A DNA stretch of 64,000 nucleotides from Armillaria gallica (lineage: Eukaryota; Basidiomycota; Agaricomycetes; Agaricales; Physalacriaceae): positions 2,170,001-2,234,000 of the forward strand of contig JBANDB010000004.1 of the NCBI GenBank assembly GCA_037576215.1, written 5' to 3'. Positions within the stretch are counted from its first letter, which is position 1, and each line of letters starts with the position of its first letter. The notes beneath the pieces were generated by a model. The model had not been told where the DNA came from and did not search any database. It saw only the letters and a program-made list of their open reading frames with translations. The translations under genes were made by a program, and so were the position numbers. Shown here in pieces: positions 44,667 through 56,374 of the stretch.

Positions 44667-46039
44667 ATGTCCCTCTTCCAAATCGCCAGTGATCCTCCTA
44701 CAAAGCTCGGTATCTATCGTGTCCTGTCCTCTCGCGCAGGAGTGAGGGTATCTCCTCTCGTCCTTGGTGCGATGAGTGTTGGTGACAAATGGGAGGCTTA
44801 TGGTATGGGGTCAATGAACAAGGAGTCTAGTTTCAAGCTCTTGGATGCGTACTTTGATATGGGCGGAAACTTTATCGACACTGCGAACGGATAGTAAGCC
44901 GAAACTGGTCCTTTTACCCAATTCATGTTCTAATTCCCATGTTATACAGCCAGGATGAGACATCTGAAGAATTCATCGGCGAATGGGCGGAGAAGCGAGG
45001 AATACGAGATCAGCTCGTCATTGCGACGAAGGTACGTCTGGGATCATCCATTTCCTCCATGCGCCAGGGGCTGAAGTCATCCCTTCACAGTACACAACAA
45101 ACTTCAAGCGCGGAAATGACGCTATTGCGCAAAAGGTCAACTACGTCGGGAACAGCACTAAATCCATGCACGTCAGCGTGGAAGCGAGTCTTAAGAAACT
45201 CCGAACATCGTACATCGACATCTTATACGTTCACTGGTGGGACTACGAGACGTCGATACCGGAAGTCATGGACAGCCTGCACAATCTCGTTGCGGCGCAG
45301 AAGGTCCTCTATCTCGGGGTCTCCGATACCCCTGCATGGGTCGTCTCTCAAGCGAACCAGTATGCCGTGGATCACGGTAAGACACCATTCGTCGTCTACC
45401 AAGGTAAATGGAGCATCTTGGAGCGCTCATTTGAGCGCGAGATCATTCCCATGGCTAGGTCTCTGGGCATGGCGCTCTCTCCGTGGGGTGTACTCGCGCA
45501 AGGGAAACTACGGACGGACGCAGAGGAAGAACGTCGGAAGGAGACGGGAGAGAAAGGACGCTTGATGTGGGGCCCGAACTGGGAGCGGAATGAGGTGGAG
45601 GTGAAGGTATGTAGGGCGTTGGAAAAGGTAGCGGCTGAAGTTGGCGTTGGGTCTAACATCACGGCTGGTGAGTCGGAATCATCTTCTTCGATTGTGGTAT
45701 GCAGATTTCTGACGGGTGTGTGGCTAGTGGCTATCGCATACGTGATGCACAAGACGCCGTACGTCTTCCCAATTATCGGAGGACGAAAAGTGGAACACCT
45801 CGAGGCGAACTTGAAGGCGCTGGACATTTCGTTGTCCAAGGAGCAGATTGAGTATTTGGAAAGCACTATACCTTTTGATCCTGGTTTCCCGACGACGATG
45901 ATTGTGAGCTTTGTTTACTCTCTTTCGGGGACTTTTGTTCTGATGAAGGATGTAGGGTGACGGAACCAGTTATAGTTTCCTCCTTGCTTCGGCTGCGAAG
46001 ATGGCCAAGCAACCCGGTCTCCAACCCATCACGCCCTGA
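44667..46039 (+). CDS. AKR2: aldo-keto reductase, aryl-alcohol dehydrogenase-like
   Basis: About 380 residues, five exons. Exon 1 ends at GCGAACGGATA|gtaagcc, joining CCAGGATGAGAC to give [16 protein letters not shown]. The tetrad residues are Asp and Tyr in FIDTANGYQ, Lys in VIATK and His in YVHWWDY. The long third exon carries [19 protein letters not shown] and [20 protein letters not shown]. The fourth encodes [20 protein letters not shown], and the last is reached through an intact TAG acceptor, ending [20 protein letters not shown] then ITP, stop 46039. It probably reduces an aldehyde or ketone with NADPH in the cytosol. Tail-to-tail with NRPS-B about 150 bases away, which suggests a shared pathway. 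Intact, with a consensus TATA box. Confidence 0.87.
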
Positions 46040-46191
46040 TTGCAGGTGGCTCTCAGGCTAATGGATAGTCTTAGTTCTTAAATGGTATAACGCATGCACA
46101 GTCTGAAATTATTTGATTGTAGTAAAATATCTGGCTGAATGAATCATTGCGTGAAGGGTCAAACACCGCTATATTGGCATGTGAAGCAAAA

Positions 46192-49100
46192 TCAGAGATA
46201 CCCTTCTTGTAGTCCTCCGATAACCAAGTCATGTTCCAGAAAATCCATATGACCTCCGGGCACTTGCACGACTCTAGCTCCCGGTAACCAACGCGAAGCT
46301 CCCAGATCTTCTCGCTCCTCTTCCGGCATTGATATATGTTTTGCGCCTTCATCGGCAACGTAGACCGTAACCGGGGCCATAACGTCCTTCATGCTCTCCA
46401 TCCACTGCTCAATGTCAGGCTGAAAACAAAAGTCAGCAATCATGCCCATAACCTCTCGCGCGGTATTCATGGCAAGTCGATGTATAGGCAAACCACCGCT
46501 TCCGTTCAAAGCTGCGCGCAAGACGTCGACAGAGCTATTCCTGCTCGTATCCCAGATCATCAAGTCAAACATGACCTCGATCCCTGCCATGATGAACTCT
46601 TCTCGGCGGTTCGGACCCTCGGGAGGGATTTGGTGTAAGAATAGGGATGGTAAATGATCGAGCATGACAAGCTGGGACACAACGTCGTTGTTCCCTTCAA
46701 ACTCTTTCGCCATGTTAAATGCGAGGATGCTTGAAGCGGAGTACCCAGCAAAGCGGTATGGCCCGTTGGGTTGTTTCTCCTTGATTCTACGTCGGTAGAA
46801 CGTGACGAGGTCGTTCAGGGTTGTCATTGGCGCATCCGGCGTCACTTGAAGGGCCCACACAGCCGTGCGGAACTTCTCTGGATATGACCTGAAGTCGAAC
46901 GCAAGGCCTCCACCTCCTACAACACTCAAGTTAAATATCTTTGAACGTAACTGGGGCACGAACCGTGAAGTACTATCAGCGGTGGTTCCCCCTTCCCTTT
47001 TCTAAGCTTGACGATGGTCTCCCCGGGTTCAGGAAACTTCATAAACTCGACTACGGGTTCGTTTTCATCGTCCGGGTCTTCTTCCGGGTATTCCACGTTT
47101 CCATTAGCCTGAGCTGCAAGCACGAATTCCTGAACAAAGGCAATCAAGAGGGAAATTGACGGATTATTGAAGACGAAATTCTGCGGTAGGGCGCGGATAG
47201 CGCTGATCGATGTTACGTTGGAACTGCGAAGGGTGCTGACAATTGTGTTGCGAATTGCAGTAGCTATAAGACTTTTAGAAATGAGCCTGTGATACCTGAA
47301 CAAGAAGGTAACAATGTCAGACCTATCGACTCCAACAGCGAAAAAGTCTTGTGTATCAGAGATTTGAGCATCGGTGCGAAGAAGACTTTGGACAATACGC
47401 CGAATCCATTCTGTGATATCATCGATAATCCACTTCTGTGGGGCCGGGATGTTGGATACGAAGGTCTTGTCAACGGCTTCATATGCTGTGTCTATCTCCT
47501 TGCTGTACGCCGTTAGGATGGCCCGTCGTCGAGGGGTTCCTTTTGCAGTGAATGTGAACGGCTTGGATGGATGCGTGACGATGATCAACTAAGGTATCAA
47601 TGTCAATATGGGCTCCCGAACGATAGAATGATTACGTGCACCTCTTTGAAAATCCTCGATTGTTGCGGCGCCTCTTCGTTGGCCTTCGACACCGTGTCCC
47701 TAGTGGAAAGGGTCAATACAAGCGTCAGGGAAAGGCCAAGAATCTTGCCAGATGTGTCCACGGAATTCGGCGAGGTCTTTCTGATGAGTTGGGTCAAATT
47801 CGTACCCCGGAGCTGGCGAGATCAACACTCCGGGCTGGAATTTGGATTGACCGAACATAACGGCGGCGCCGACTCGTTTGTCGGTAGCGATCGTTCCCTC
47901 TGCTGAAGTATTAGAGCGGTGTAAAAGACGAGAAAAGAAACGTACCGATTGGTGTAGGGTTCGTCTTTTCCTGTGACAGATGTAAGTAGGGCCCGCGGTA
48001 GGAAGGCGACAAATTTGGACGTACACCAGTGCTATGAATAATTTGGTCATCTATAAAGTTCTGTTCACCGGTCATTTGCAGCGAGAGATGGAAAAAACAT
48101 ACCATGTCTTCCATAAGACTTGAACATTTCAGAATTAATGGGATGCCTGACAAAGAGATCTTTCGTGTCATAAGCCCTGACCCCATCTATCGTGGTGTTG
48201 AAGACCGCAGGTGAATATCCCGTTTTGGGATTTTCCTTCAGAAAGTTAGAATAGACAGAATGCCGAGTTCCGACTACTCACCTTGATTATTACACGGAAT
48301 ATATTATCATCCTCTCCTTCGGCAGGGAGAAGGATATAATCAATATAACGTGCCCACTGTCGACGGCGTGAGTAAAGTCAATTGTGTTATTTTAATTTCA
48401 CCTCAAACCATTCCCATCCTTCAGCAGGCGTCTCCTCTGAAGTGTGACAATCAGCGTAAGTTCCCTGTTTCACATCAAAAATCATACTGGGGACCGCTTT
48501 AGCGGAATAGGTGGTTTCAGTACTAATGGAAAGTTTAGCACCGTTTGATTTTCCATGCCGTACAGTGGGACGTACCTTCCAAATAGGGTGCAAAGTGGCA
48601 CACCCTTGGCTACCAATAAATCCCCGGCAGACTTGGAAAGCGGTCCTCCTGCAAAGTACTGCCAAATATCAGTCAAAATGTCGTTGATGTAAGGTGAGAC
48701 CTGAAACCGTACTACGACTGTAGCCTTTGCTAGAACTTCAGGGGCCGCTGGATCTTGCGCCCATGCCTGATGGAATCAGCTCCTCTATCACGAGGAATAA
48801 GGAATGTCACTCACCTCGTAAAAGTGAGGAACACAAAACACAAGCGTGCATTCCGTCGCCTTTATGCCCTCCAAAACACGCTCTGGTGTCGGTACAATGG
48901 GCTGATGTTTAGGAGGGAGCACCGCTATGATTACACCATCCGAGGCCTATGAGATTTGGTTAGGAGAGGGAAGTTGAAAATATATTAAACGCACAGCAAT
49001 CATAAGTATCCAACATCCCATGAGATCTGAACAAGTATTTATCAGTACAATTTGGATCGTGGTAATAAATGGATCATAGGACACTCACGGTACATAGGTA

Positions 49101-49881
49101 ACCCGTGTGCAGAAAGAACGTGCCCGCAAACATCCATGTCTCCGTAAGCTTGTTGAGAATTGTATCAGCCCTCGTAACTAAAGGAGAAAAATTTAGGCGC
49201 ACATAACCAGACTCCGTGCATCACATAAAACCTATGTGTGTGATAAATTGGACTGGGAAAACGCGTCGACCCAGAAGAGTGCATAATGAGCGCTGGTTGT
49301 TCCCAGTCAGGGCGCACATGCGGCAGTGGCTCGGAGTCATTCTTCAAGTAGAGGTCCTCGAATGTCGGCATCGGTATGGTGTTTATACCATCTTGCATAC
49401 GAATGACTTCCTGTATGGCAGGGTCGGCACTGACAAGTAAGTTCTTGCATCCAGTACTTTCAAGCAGGTGAGCGATCGCTGCAGGTGAGTTGCGGGTCGA
49501 TATCGGGAACGCAGAATACCCGGTGCGTATAATCCCAGCTACGACGGTGAGAAATGTGATGCTGTCTGCAGGGGAAAAAATACCCCATGTCAGCCAGCGG
49601 CCAATAAGATGAAAAGTAAACATACCAGCATGTGCCAGAACCCCTACAACCGGTACGATGTCCGTTCGAGGAACGTTCTCAAGAACGATACGGCCGGCGG
49701 CGTGGATAGCCTTGGCGACCTCACTCCAAGTGACTTTTTGAATGTGGTCCTGGTCATAAAACTGAAAGACAGGATGGTCTGGACTATGTTGTGCGTTGTA
49801 GTCGAATATTTCCGGGTAAGTGAGCGCTCCATCGAGAGGAGGACGAGTAAATGTCGAGGAGGATCCAGGAGAAGTTTTCAT
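46192..49881 (-). CDS. NRPS-B: A-T-TE NRPS-like synthetase
   Basis: Same architecture and intron positions as NRPS-A, about 960 residues. Starts MKTSPGSSSTFTRPPLDGAL. Adenylation motifs: HSSGSTRFPSPI, SAHGLPMYR, GGPLSKSAGDLLVAKG, LFGSTETTYSAK, DDQIIHSTGEKTNPTP. Linker THPSKPFTFTAKGTPRRRAI; carrier DFFAVGVDSLIATAIRN with the Ser codon split by an intron. Thioesterase: RFAGYSASSILAFNMAKEFE, MLDHLPSLFLHQIP, VPGGHMDFLEHDLVI, ending LQEGYL. Relative to NRPS-A the adenylation part differs at only a few residues. The carrier-TE linker (FVLAAQANGNVEYPEEDPDD) and the TE are clearly different. One intron (47700-47748) is GC-AG. No stop or frameshift noticed, so this is the best candidate for an undisturbed gene of the set. 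It probably activates and releases a carboxylic acid product; the substrate is not readable here. Confidence 0.87.
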
Positions 49882-51100
49882 GTTAGAGATACGTTGGGTG
49901 CACTTCGACAGACCATTGCCCGATTACTTATACCCTCCTTGCAAACGCAAAGTTCTTTACTGCGACTAAAAGCATAATTAGCACATGCATCGCGGTAGTA
50001 AGATGTTCCACTGTTATCGACAAAGAAGATGCCGTTTGTAGTAGTCATGGTCCTGCCGGGTCACGGACCCGGTGAGAAATTTCGCCGTAAAACTGTGGGT
50101 TGCAAGATGCAAAGCAAATTCCTGAATAAGACTATCCTGGAGTCAATTTCCATCAACACTTCAGAGGATCAGATCCCAGTTCGTGCGTATTGTAGGCAAC
50201 TCGACAGACACAAACATTGCAGCTGATCCTCAAGAGGTAGAATCGGGACAGATACTGTGAGGTTCGCCGCTGGGGGACTTAGAAAAATGTCTGCAACGAA
50301 GATGTTGACATCGTGCGAGAAAGAACGTATCCACGTGATGCCAGTATGTACCCTATATTTCAAATTCAATATATGCGAACTTGCAGTGCTTTTTTTTTAA
50401 AATGTTGCTAATAATAGCTTATGTTGTACTTACCACTAGTTCCGTTTCAATTTGCCCCATTCAACTTGTTTGATGGCAAAAATACGAAGAAGAACGTAAA
50501 GCGGAATCAACATTTTGAGTCAGCTAGTGTTCAGAAGTTTCTGAGTCTATTTCCAGTTCTTTGCCAGGAAGCCGGGCGAAAATTCGAGTGGGCAAGCGAA
50601 TTTTAAAGCGGCTATTTCTCCGCATTGTTGATAAAGCAAGAAGCAGCGTGCCAGTCAAATGCGAGGGTCACGTAAAGGCTTTGGCCAGCCGTAGGTACTA
50701 GTCTCTGGGATTATGCCCGATGTTACCAATGTCTTGATGGCTGTCGGAAAGTACTTTCCGAGTCTTATTCACTTTTCCTCTCCAGCTGCGTCAGCTTCAC
50801 GATGACTAACTCGATATTTTTTCGATTACGCGAGTAGGACCCGTACCCGATGGCATCGTAGTGGTGGTTCAAGGATAAAGCAACTTCGTGCCCCCATATC
50901 GACAATTAAGTGGGCTTGATAGAAGCACTACTTACTCTTACCCTTACCATAAGTGCATAAGCCATGCACCCAGAAGCCTCTGGAGAAGTCTTCCTACGAC
51001 CCGGGGTGCTGCTTGGTTCCGTCGATGAACATAATCGTCTCGATCTCAGTTTTCCAAGTATAGCAATTGACGCGAGGCGACGCGTCGAGAAGTCCTAAAA
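49882..51100. promoter_or_regulatory. divergent upstream region of NRPS-B and the GATase/TPR copy
   Basis: Intergenic DNA that is the inverted equivalent of 32560-34650 in unit 1, without the TA MITE and without the 520-base unit-1-specific segment. The block GCATAATTAGCACATG near 49972 is shared with NRPS-C. No gene is seen. Confidence 0.5.
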
Positions 51101-51121
51101 AGGAATTCGAGATTTTTCTCT

Positions 51122-51765
51122 TTGTTCGCGACCACCACAACCATGACAACCTCACTACCGTCCGTGCTCATCCTGGCCCTCGCGCAGGAGCGATTCTTGT
51201 ATTCCGGCTATGCTCAGCTAATGGAATCCATGAAAGCTTGTGCGACGGTGACCCAGGTCGAAACCAAAGGAGAGTTTGCCAGAGAAATGAAACTTGCACC
51301 ACCTACCGTCGTTATCGCCATTGACGCGGATATCTCGGAGCCGGAGAACGCTGTCGTCCTTCACCACCTGCTTCAGTATACGAGGGAAGGTGGCACTACC
51401 ATCTGTTGCTGCGATTTTAACGGCGCCATCCAAAACGCCAGGGTGAAGACTTTCTTTGCCACTTGGGGCGTTCCGTGTGACCTAGGGTCGTACTTCCGGA
51501 CGACTGTTCACCTGAATCAAGCCGCGACTGGAATAGTGCTGGAGGGTCTGCCGGAATCGTACAGTCTCAAGTCAATGACACTGCTACGTCGCTAGGAGGC
51601 ACAGAATCTACGCGCCATCACCAACTTCGCGCGTCGAGTCCAATGTATTCGGACCCAACGAACCTGCGCGTACGGACCTGTGAGAAGAGGTTGGCTCGGC
51701 TACGTTGGTGACGTTAACCATGAAGATGGAAGCACGCGAGTCATCATGGCCATGACCCGCTGCTT
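51122..51765 (+). pseudogene. GATase-like/TPR protein fragment (unit 2), cut and fused to a TE tail
   Basis: Encodes the N-terminal domain almost unbroken: MTTSLPSVLILALAQERFLY, TVVIAIDADISEPENAVVLH, LLQYTREGGTTICCCDFNGA, TWGVPCDLGSYFRTTVHLNQ, ending near SYSLKSMTLLRR. The later domain part RGWLGYVGDVNHEDGSTRVI follows in another frame after a stop. At about 51765 (GCTGCTTACC) the gene ends abruptly and continues as the last bases of an NRPS thioesterase, so all TPR-coding DNA is missing. It retains CAG where the unit 1 copy has TAG. Confidence 0.68.
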
Positions 51766-51889
51766 ACCAGGAGCTAGAGTCGTGCGGGTGCCCGCAGGTC
51801 ATATAGACTTTCTGGAACATGACTTGGTTATCGCGGGACAGCAAGAAGGGTATCTCTCTTCACATGCTAACATGTATAGTAGTCTTTGA
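51766..51889 (+). pseudogene. thioesterase C-terminal stub (unit 3)
   Basis: Encodes GARVVRVPAGHIDFLEHDLV then IAGQQEGYL, the last 30 residues of the B-type thioesterase, but the TGA stop is replaced and the frame runs to MYSSL. It is joined to the GATase/TPR fragment at a short shared TTACC, consistent with a microhomology junction. Confidence 0.72.
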
Positions 51890-52022
51890 CCCTTCATGCA
51901 ATGATCCATCCAGCGAGATAGATTACTAGAATCAAACATTTGCAGACTATGCGTGCGTTGTATCATTTGAAAATGGAAGTACCTAAACTAGGACTATCCA
52001 TTAGCCTGAGAGCCACCTTCAG

Positions 52023-53393
52023 TTAGGGCGTGATGGGTTGGAGACCGGGTTGCTTTGCCATCTTCGCAGCCGAAGCAAGGAGGAAACTATAACTGGTTCC
52101 GTCACCCTACATCCTTCATCAGAACAAAAGCCCCCGAAAGAGTAAAACAAAGCTCACAATCATCGTCGTAGGGAAACCAGGATCAAAAGGTACAGTGCTT
52201 TCCAAATACTCAATCTGCTCCTTGGACAACGAGATGTCCAGCGCCTTCAAGTTCGCCTCAAGTTGTTCCACTTTTCGTCCTCCGATAATCGGGAAGACGT
52301 ATGGCGTCTTGTGCATCACGTATGCAATCGCCACTACCCACACAACCTATCAGAAATCCACGCACCATAATTGAAGAAGACGATTCCGACTCACCCGCCG
52401 TGATATTAGACCCGACGCCAACTTCAGCCGCAACCTTTTCCAACGCCTTACACACCTTCACTTCCACCTCATTCCGCTCCCAGTTCGGGCCCCACACCAT
52501 ACGTCCCTTCTCCCCTGTCTCCTTCCGACGTTCTTCCTCTGCGTCCGTCCGCAGCTTCCCTTGGCCGAGTACACCAAACGGAGAGAGCGCCATACCCAGA
52601 GACCTAGCCATGGGAATGATCTCGCGCTCGAACGAGCGCTCCAAGATACTCCAGTTACCTTGGTAGACGACGAATGGTGTCTTACCGTGATCCACTGCGT
52701 ACTGGTTCGCTTGAGAGACGACCCATGCGGGGGTGTCGGAAACCCCGAGGTAGAGGACCTTCTGTGCCGCAACGAGATTATGCAGGCTGTCCATGACTTC
52801 CGGAATCGACGTCTCGTAGTCCCACCAGTGAACGTATAGGATGTCGATGTACGATGTTCGGAGTTTTTTAAGACTCGCTTCCACGCTGACGTGCATCGAC
52901 TTGGTGTTGTTCCCTACGTAGTTGACCTTTTGCGCAACAGCGTCATTTCCACGCTTGAAGTTTGTTGTGTACTGTGAAGGGATGGCGTCAGCCCCTGGCG
53001 CACAGGGGGAATGGATGATCCCAGACGTACCTTCGTCGCAATGACAAGCTGATCTCGTATTCCTCGCTTCTCCGCCCATTCGCCGATGAATTCTTCGGAT
53101 GTCTCATCCTGGCTGTATAACATGGGGAATTAGAGCAGGAATGGTGTGAAGGAACCCGTTGCTTACTAGTTATTCGCAGTGTCGATAAAGTTTCCGCCCA
53201 TATCAAAGTACGCATCCAAAAGCTTGAAGCTAGACTCCTTGTTCATCGACCCCATACCATGAGCCTCCCATCTGTCACCAACACTCGCCGCACCAAGGAC
53301 GAGGGGAGATACCCTCACTCCTGCGCGAGAGGACAGGACACGATAGATACCGAGCTTAGTAGGAGGATCGCTAGCGAGTTGGAAGAGAGACAT
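52023..53393 (-). CDS. AKR3: aldo-keto reductase, aryl-alcohol dehydrogenase-like
   Basis: Same five-exon layout and length as AKR2 (start 53393, [20 protein letters not shown]). Tetrad: FIDTANNYQ, VIATK, YVHWWDY. Other conserved stretches: [60 protein letters not shown]. The last-intron acceptor TAG is intact and the C-terminus [20 protein letters not shown] is present, stop TAA at 52025-52023 instead of TGA. It has a consensus TATA box (53435-53442). In unit 3 the partner NRPS is reduced to a C-terminal stub, so any pathway role would depend on NRPS-A or NRPS-B. No defect seen. Confidence 0.85.
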
Positions 53394-53670
53394 GATGGGC
53401 TATTTAGGATAGAAGAGTAAGATCTGCAGACCATCTTATATACGCGAGACAAAGGTCTGTTTGTAAGCTCAGAGGTGTCAGTCGGCAACGGTAGTGGTGA
53501 GAATGTGGGAGTCAAGGGAAACGAAAATATTTGTAGCCATCGGCCGCAGTCGTACGCAATGCATCGGCCCGGCAAGAAGAACGATGACGAAAACTGGAAT
53601 TGTCACAATGGCCCTTTAGGGGGAGATTCTCTGAGGAAAAAGAATAAATGCGTGCGATGTTCGTACCCGC

Positions 53671-53929
53671 CAGTGTTGTACGGTCGCCCGACCTTGGACC
53701 GAAGTCAAGGTTGCCGGCTGCGAAACTTCGGGGCGACAGTCGCCGGCCGCGTAAATGACCTTGACCATGACTCTGTGACGTAGTTTAGGACTAATCCGTC
53801 CGACTGCTTTGTCATGGGTCGGCGACGTCACAGTGGCGTGGGGGAAAGTCGCGGTCATTTGGTGACCATGACAGTGACGACTTCGCAAGTCGTGACTTCG
53901 GCAACTGTCGCGCGACCCGCACAACACTG
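53671..53929. mobile_element. hAT-like MITE (259 bp) with 8-bp target duplication
   Basis: Ends are imperfect inverted repeats of about 22 bases: CAGTGTTGTACGGTCGCC at the left, and at the right the reverse complement of CAGTGTTGTGCGGGTCGC. The 8-base duplication GTACCCGC is exact on both sides (53663-53670 and 53930-53937). Units 2 and 4 have the empty site, a single GTACCCGCCTG (44393-44403 reverse; near 60821-60831). The size, CAGTG end and 8-bp duplication point to the hAT superfamily. No coding capacity. Confidence 0.9.
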
Positions 53930-54000
53930 GTACCCGCCTGTTGCAGGTGACCAGCGTGGTACCATGTCAAAGGCAGAAAGTTCACTCCAGAAACTGAGCA

Positions 54001-54096
54001 TGTTCGTTCGAGGCTCTTGCTGTTTGGATGCGCCATAGCGAAAATCCTAACTCTGCACTTCGGCGCAAGAACAGCTGGATTGAAGGGTACGTCCAT
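54001..54096 (-). pseudogene. X2 5'-end stub (unit 3)
   Basis: Encodes MDVPFNPAVLAPKCRV and a fragment like HPNSKSLERT, matching the start of X2, and is then joined near 54001 to X2 3'-flank DNA. About 670 bases between those points in unit 4 (about 60903-61577) are missing. Similarity to unit 4 upstream of the stub ends near 54155. Confidence 0.6.
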
Positions 54097-54156
54097 TGCG
54101 AGAGGGGCTACCGGCTATGACTGGAGAGCGGGATGGGATGGTATGGGTATGCGAAG

Positions 54157-56374
54157 AAGTCGATATCGCACAGCCACCTGCCTCCAACTACCACGTTCAA
54201 AACCCACTATGCATAGGTTACCTATCTGAAATAACACGACTCCATCCGTGGCCTAGCAATGTCCCTCCCTTCAATCCGAACCTCCCTTCGATGTCACCAC
54301 TGACACCTTCTCGAAAGCCTTCGTTCCACTGACAGAAGACGAACATTAGTAAACGTTGAAGCTGGCAGAATCTTACTCACCACAAACATGGCTCCATTCT
54401 GACCGTCAGGGCTTCAGCCATGGTGACGGAGTATAAGCATATGGGATCTTAGAGAGAACAGCTGTCAGCACAGGACGAGTCGCCAAAGAGGACACTCACC
54501 AGTCATAATTTCATATTAGAACGCTTCCCGCAGGCGCTTCCACTCCTCGCCCCGTGCCCGCATCTCTCCATTCCCTTCCCGGCGCCGTCTCGTCTCGTCT
54601 CGAGGTCGTCTTCCAACATCGACCGTCGTCGCCAGCCTCCGTGACGGCAACATCGAGTGCAGCATCTCACTGGATGACGCACCCCACGAAGGATGGTCGG
54701 TCGGCATGGCGAAATGGAGAGGATGGCACTCGAGAAGCCATCTACGTAGGTTACTCGCAGTTAGAATATAGATGAAAATTATCAGCACCACATTGACGCA
54801 CCTTTACTGTCCCTTCAAACCAATCGGGCGCCCCACGCCTTCGTTCAGCTCCAGAAGAAATCCGAAGTATCGCATTCTAACAGAAAATAGACGTCAGTTG
54901 CCGTCTCTATGAAAATGGGGGTTGCTTTGTATACCTCTTGTTCTGTGCCTTTTGTATCCGGCAGTTAATCATTTAGTCTATTTACAGACAGATACCAATC
55001 AGTCTGCGAGCGAAAAAAAAAAAGTACCAAACGAACCATACTGCCTCGCCAAAAAAAACCTTGCAGGTGGTGCTATGCGCCTAACCTAGTGTAAGAGCGA
55101 CGCAAACAGCAGAGAACCTAGTGAGAAAAAACGATGAGAATGTCAAAAGAAAAGAGCCAACGACCACGCTTACGATGGCTATAGAGGTTGATGGTGGTAG
55201 AACGTTGGCCTGCGAGCGTGACTCCGAAGTCACAAAGTCAACGAGACATGCCCGGCCCGGTGACTTGCCTGAGTCGACATTAGGAGGATGGAAAAGGAAG
55301 GAGAAAAGGAAGCGGGGAGCTGGAGTTCAATCCAGAAATCGACCCGGCTTTTATATCCAAGTCCCATCCAAAACAGGGTGACGGAATCGAACGCGAAGAA
55401 AAGAAAGATACCCTCCACCCAAGAAACAAGCGGGCGTCGTACGTGATTGCTTCTTATCAATATGCCGATTACCTGACAGGACGGCGACTTTGAAGTTCTT
55501 TTGATTTTCGTATTCCAGAATCAATTCAAGCAAAAGTTCGACGTTCTTGTCTCCTAGGAAATCACGTCAGTTCAAATTCAGGATTCATTTTGTTCGAGTT
55601 GGAGGTACGAAGCTGGCCTTGTGTTGCTCTACAATGGCTGAACCAATGTGTAGCGTGTTCCTCCCATCGGGACGCGAGGCACGTACCCCAAGTCTAAAGC
55701 TCACACCAAGATGCCCAAGGTGGCCGAGCCAAAGAGGAGCCTTTTCCCGTCCCGACCTAAGCTGCCTTCCTTCAACAAGTCCAGCAAGTCTTCGTACACA
55801 CTCCCATAGCAAGTCGCTGACCCAATCATATCCCACGCATTTGAATTCGTGTCTGTCAAAGTCGGGAACTACTGCGATGATACTCGCCGGGTCAACCCAG
55901 TCATCGCTGCTCCTTCCATCCCTCGGTTGCAGTATCGATGTCAAGACTTGCGCGTCGCCCATTTCCGTACGCACCTCACCTCTGCGCATCAAAGGCGAGT
56001 CTCTACCTCCCGTGCGCAAGAGATCCGCGGCGATCCTCCTCCCCGCAAGCGCTAGAATGCCCCGCGCGCAAAACTCTCCACACCCTGCGCGTCAAAGCAG
56101 AGTCCCCGCCACCCTTCAGTCTTTATGAGTGTCACGGTGGTCTTCCGAAGAAGCGGTGCTTCGTGTGGTATATAAACAGTTTTCTGCAATGTTCAACACG
56201 TGCCCCCATCTCTTTCTTCTACGTTTGAGCTTCAGCAGCAACATTTACTACTAGTCTTCCCAGTCGTGAGTATGAAAAGGATAAAGCGGAGAAGCAGAGT
56301 GAAACAGCGTATCGAAGAAGGACGATCTAGCCATTTTGGTTGTTGACATTCTCAAGGTGAGAAACGACTTCATT
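54157..56374 (-). other. single-copy island with weak reverse-strand coding hints
   Basis: This stretch does not match the other units. Reverse-strand pieces that might be exons are MRYFGFLLELNEGVGRPIGL (near 54870), FAMPTDHPSWGASSSEMLHS (54516-54791) and MAEALTVRMEPCLW then a GT donor (near 54422). A reverse frame at 55585-56019 (DPASIIAVVPDFDRHEFKCV, then GYDWVSDLLWECVRRLAGL) overlaps a forward frame. No domain recognised and no complete splice model could be built. Confidence 0.3.

Noticed and set aside
44939..45565. 208-codon forward frame overlapping AKR2
   Set aside because: It starts as the short true exon 2 ([14 protein letters not shown]) but then runs through the next intron and out of frame with exon 3; Arg/Ser-rich and not conserved as protein.
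45396..45866. Long reverse-strand open frame inside AKR2, repeated antisense in every AKR copy
   Set aside because: It mirrors AKR coding sequence in all four copies and has no own motif. Codon bias of the real gene explains it.
55547..56128. 193-codon Ser/Pro/Arg-rich forward frame
   Set aside because: It overlaps a reverse frame of similar length and has no motif, so neither can be supported as a gene.
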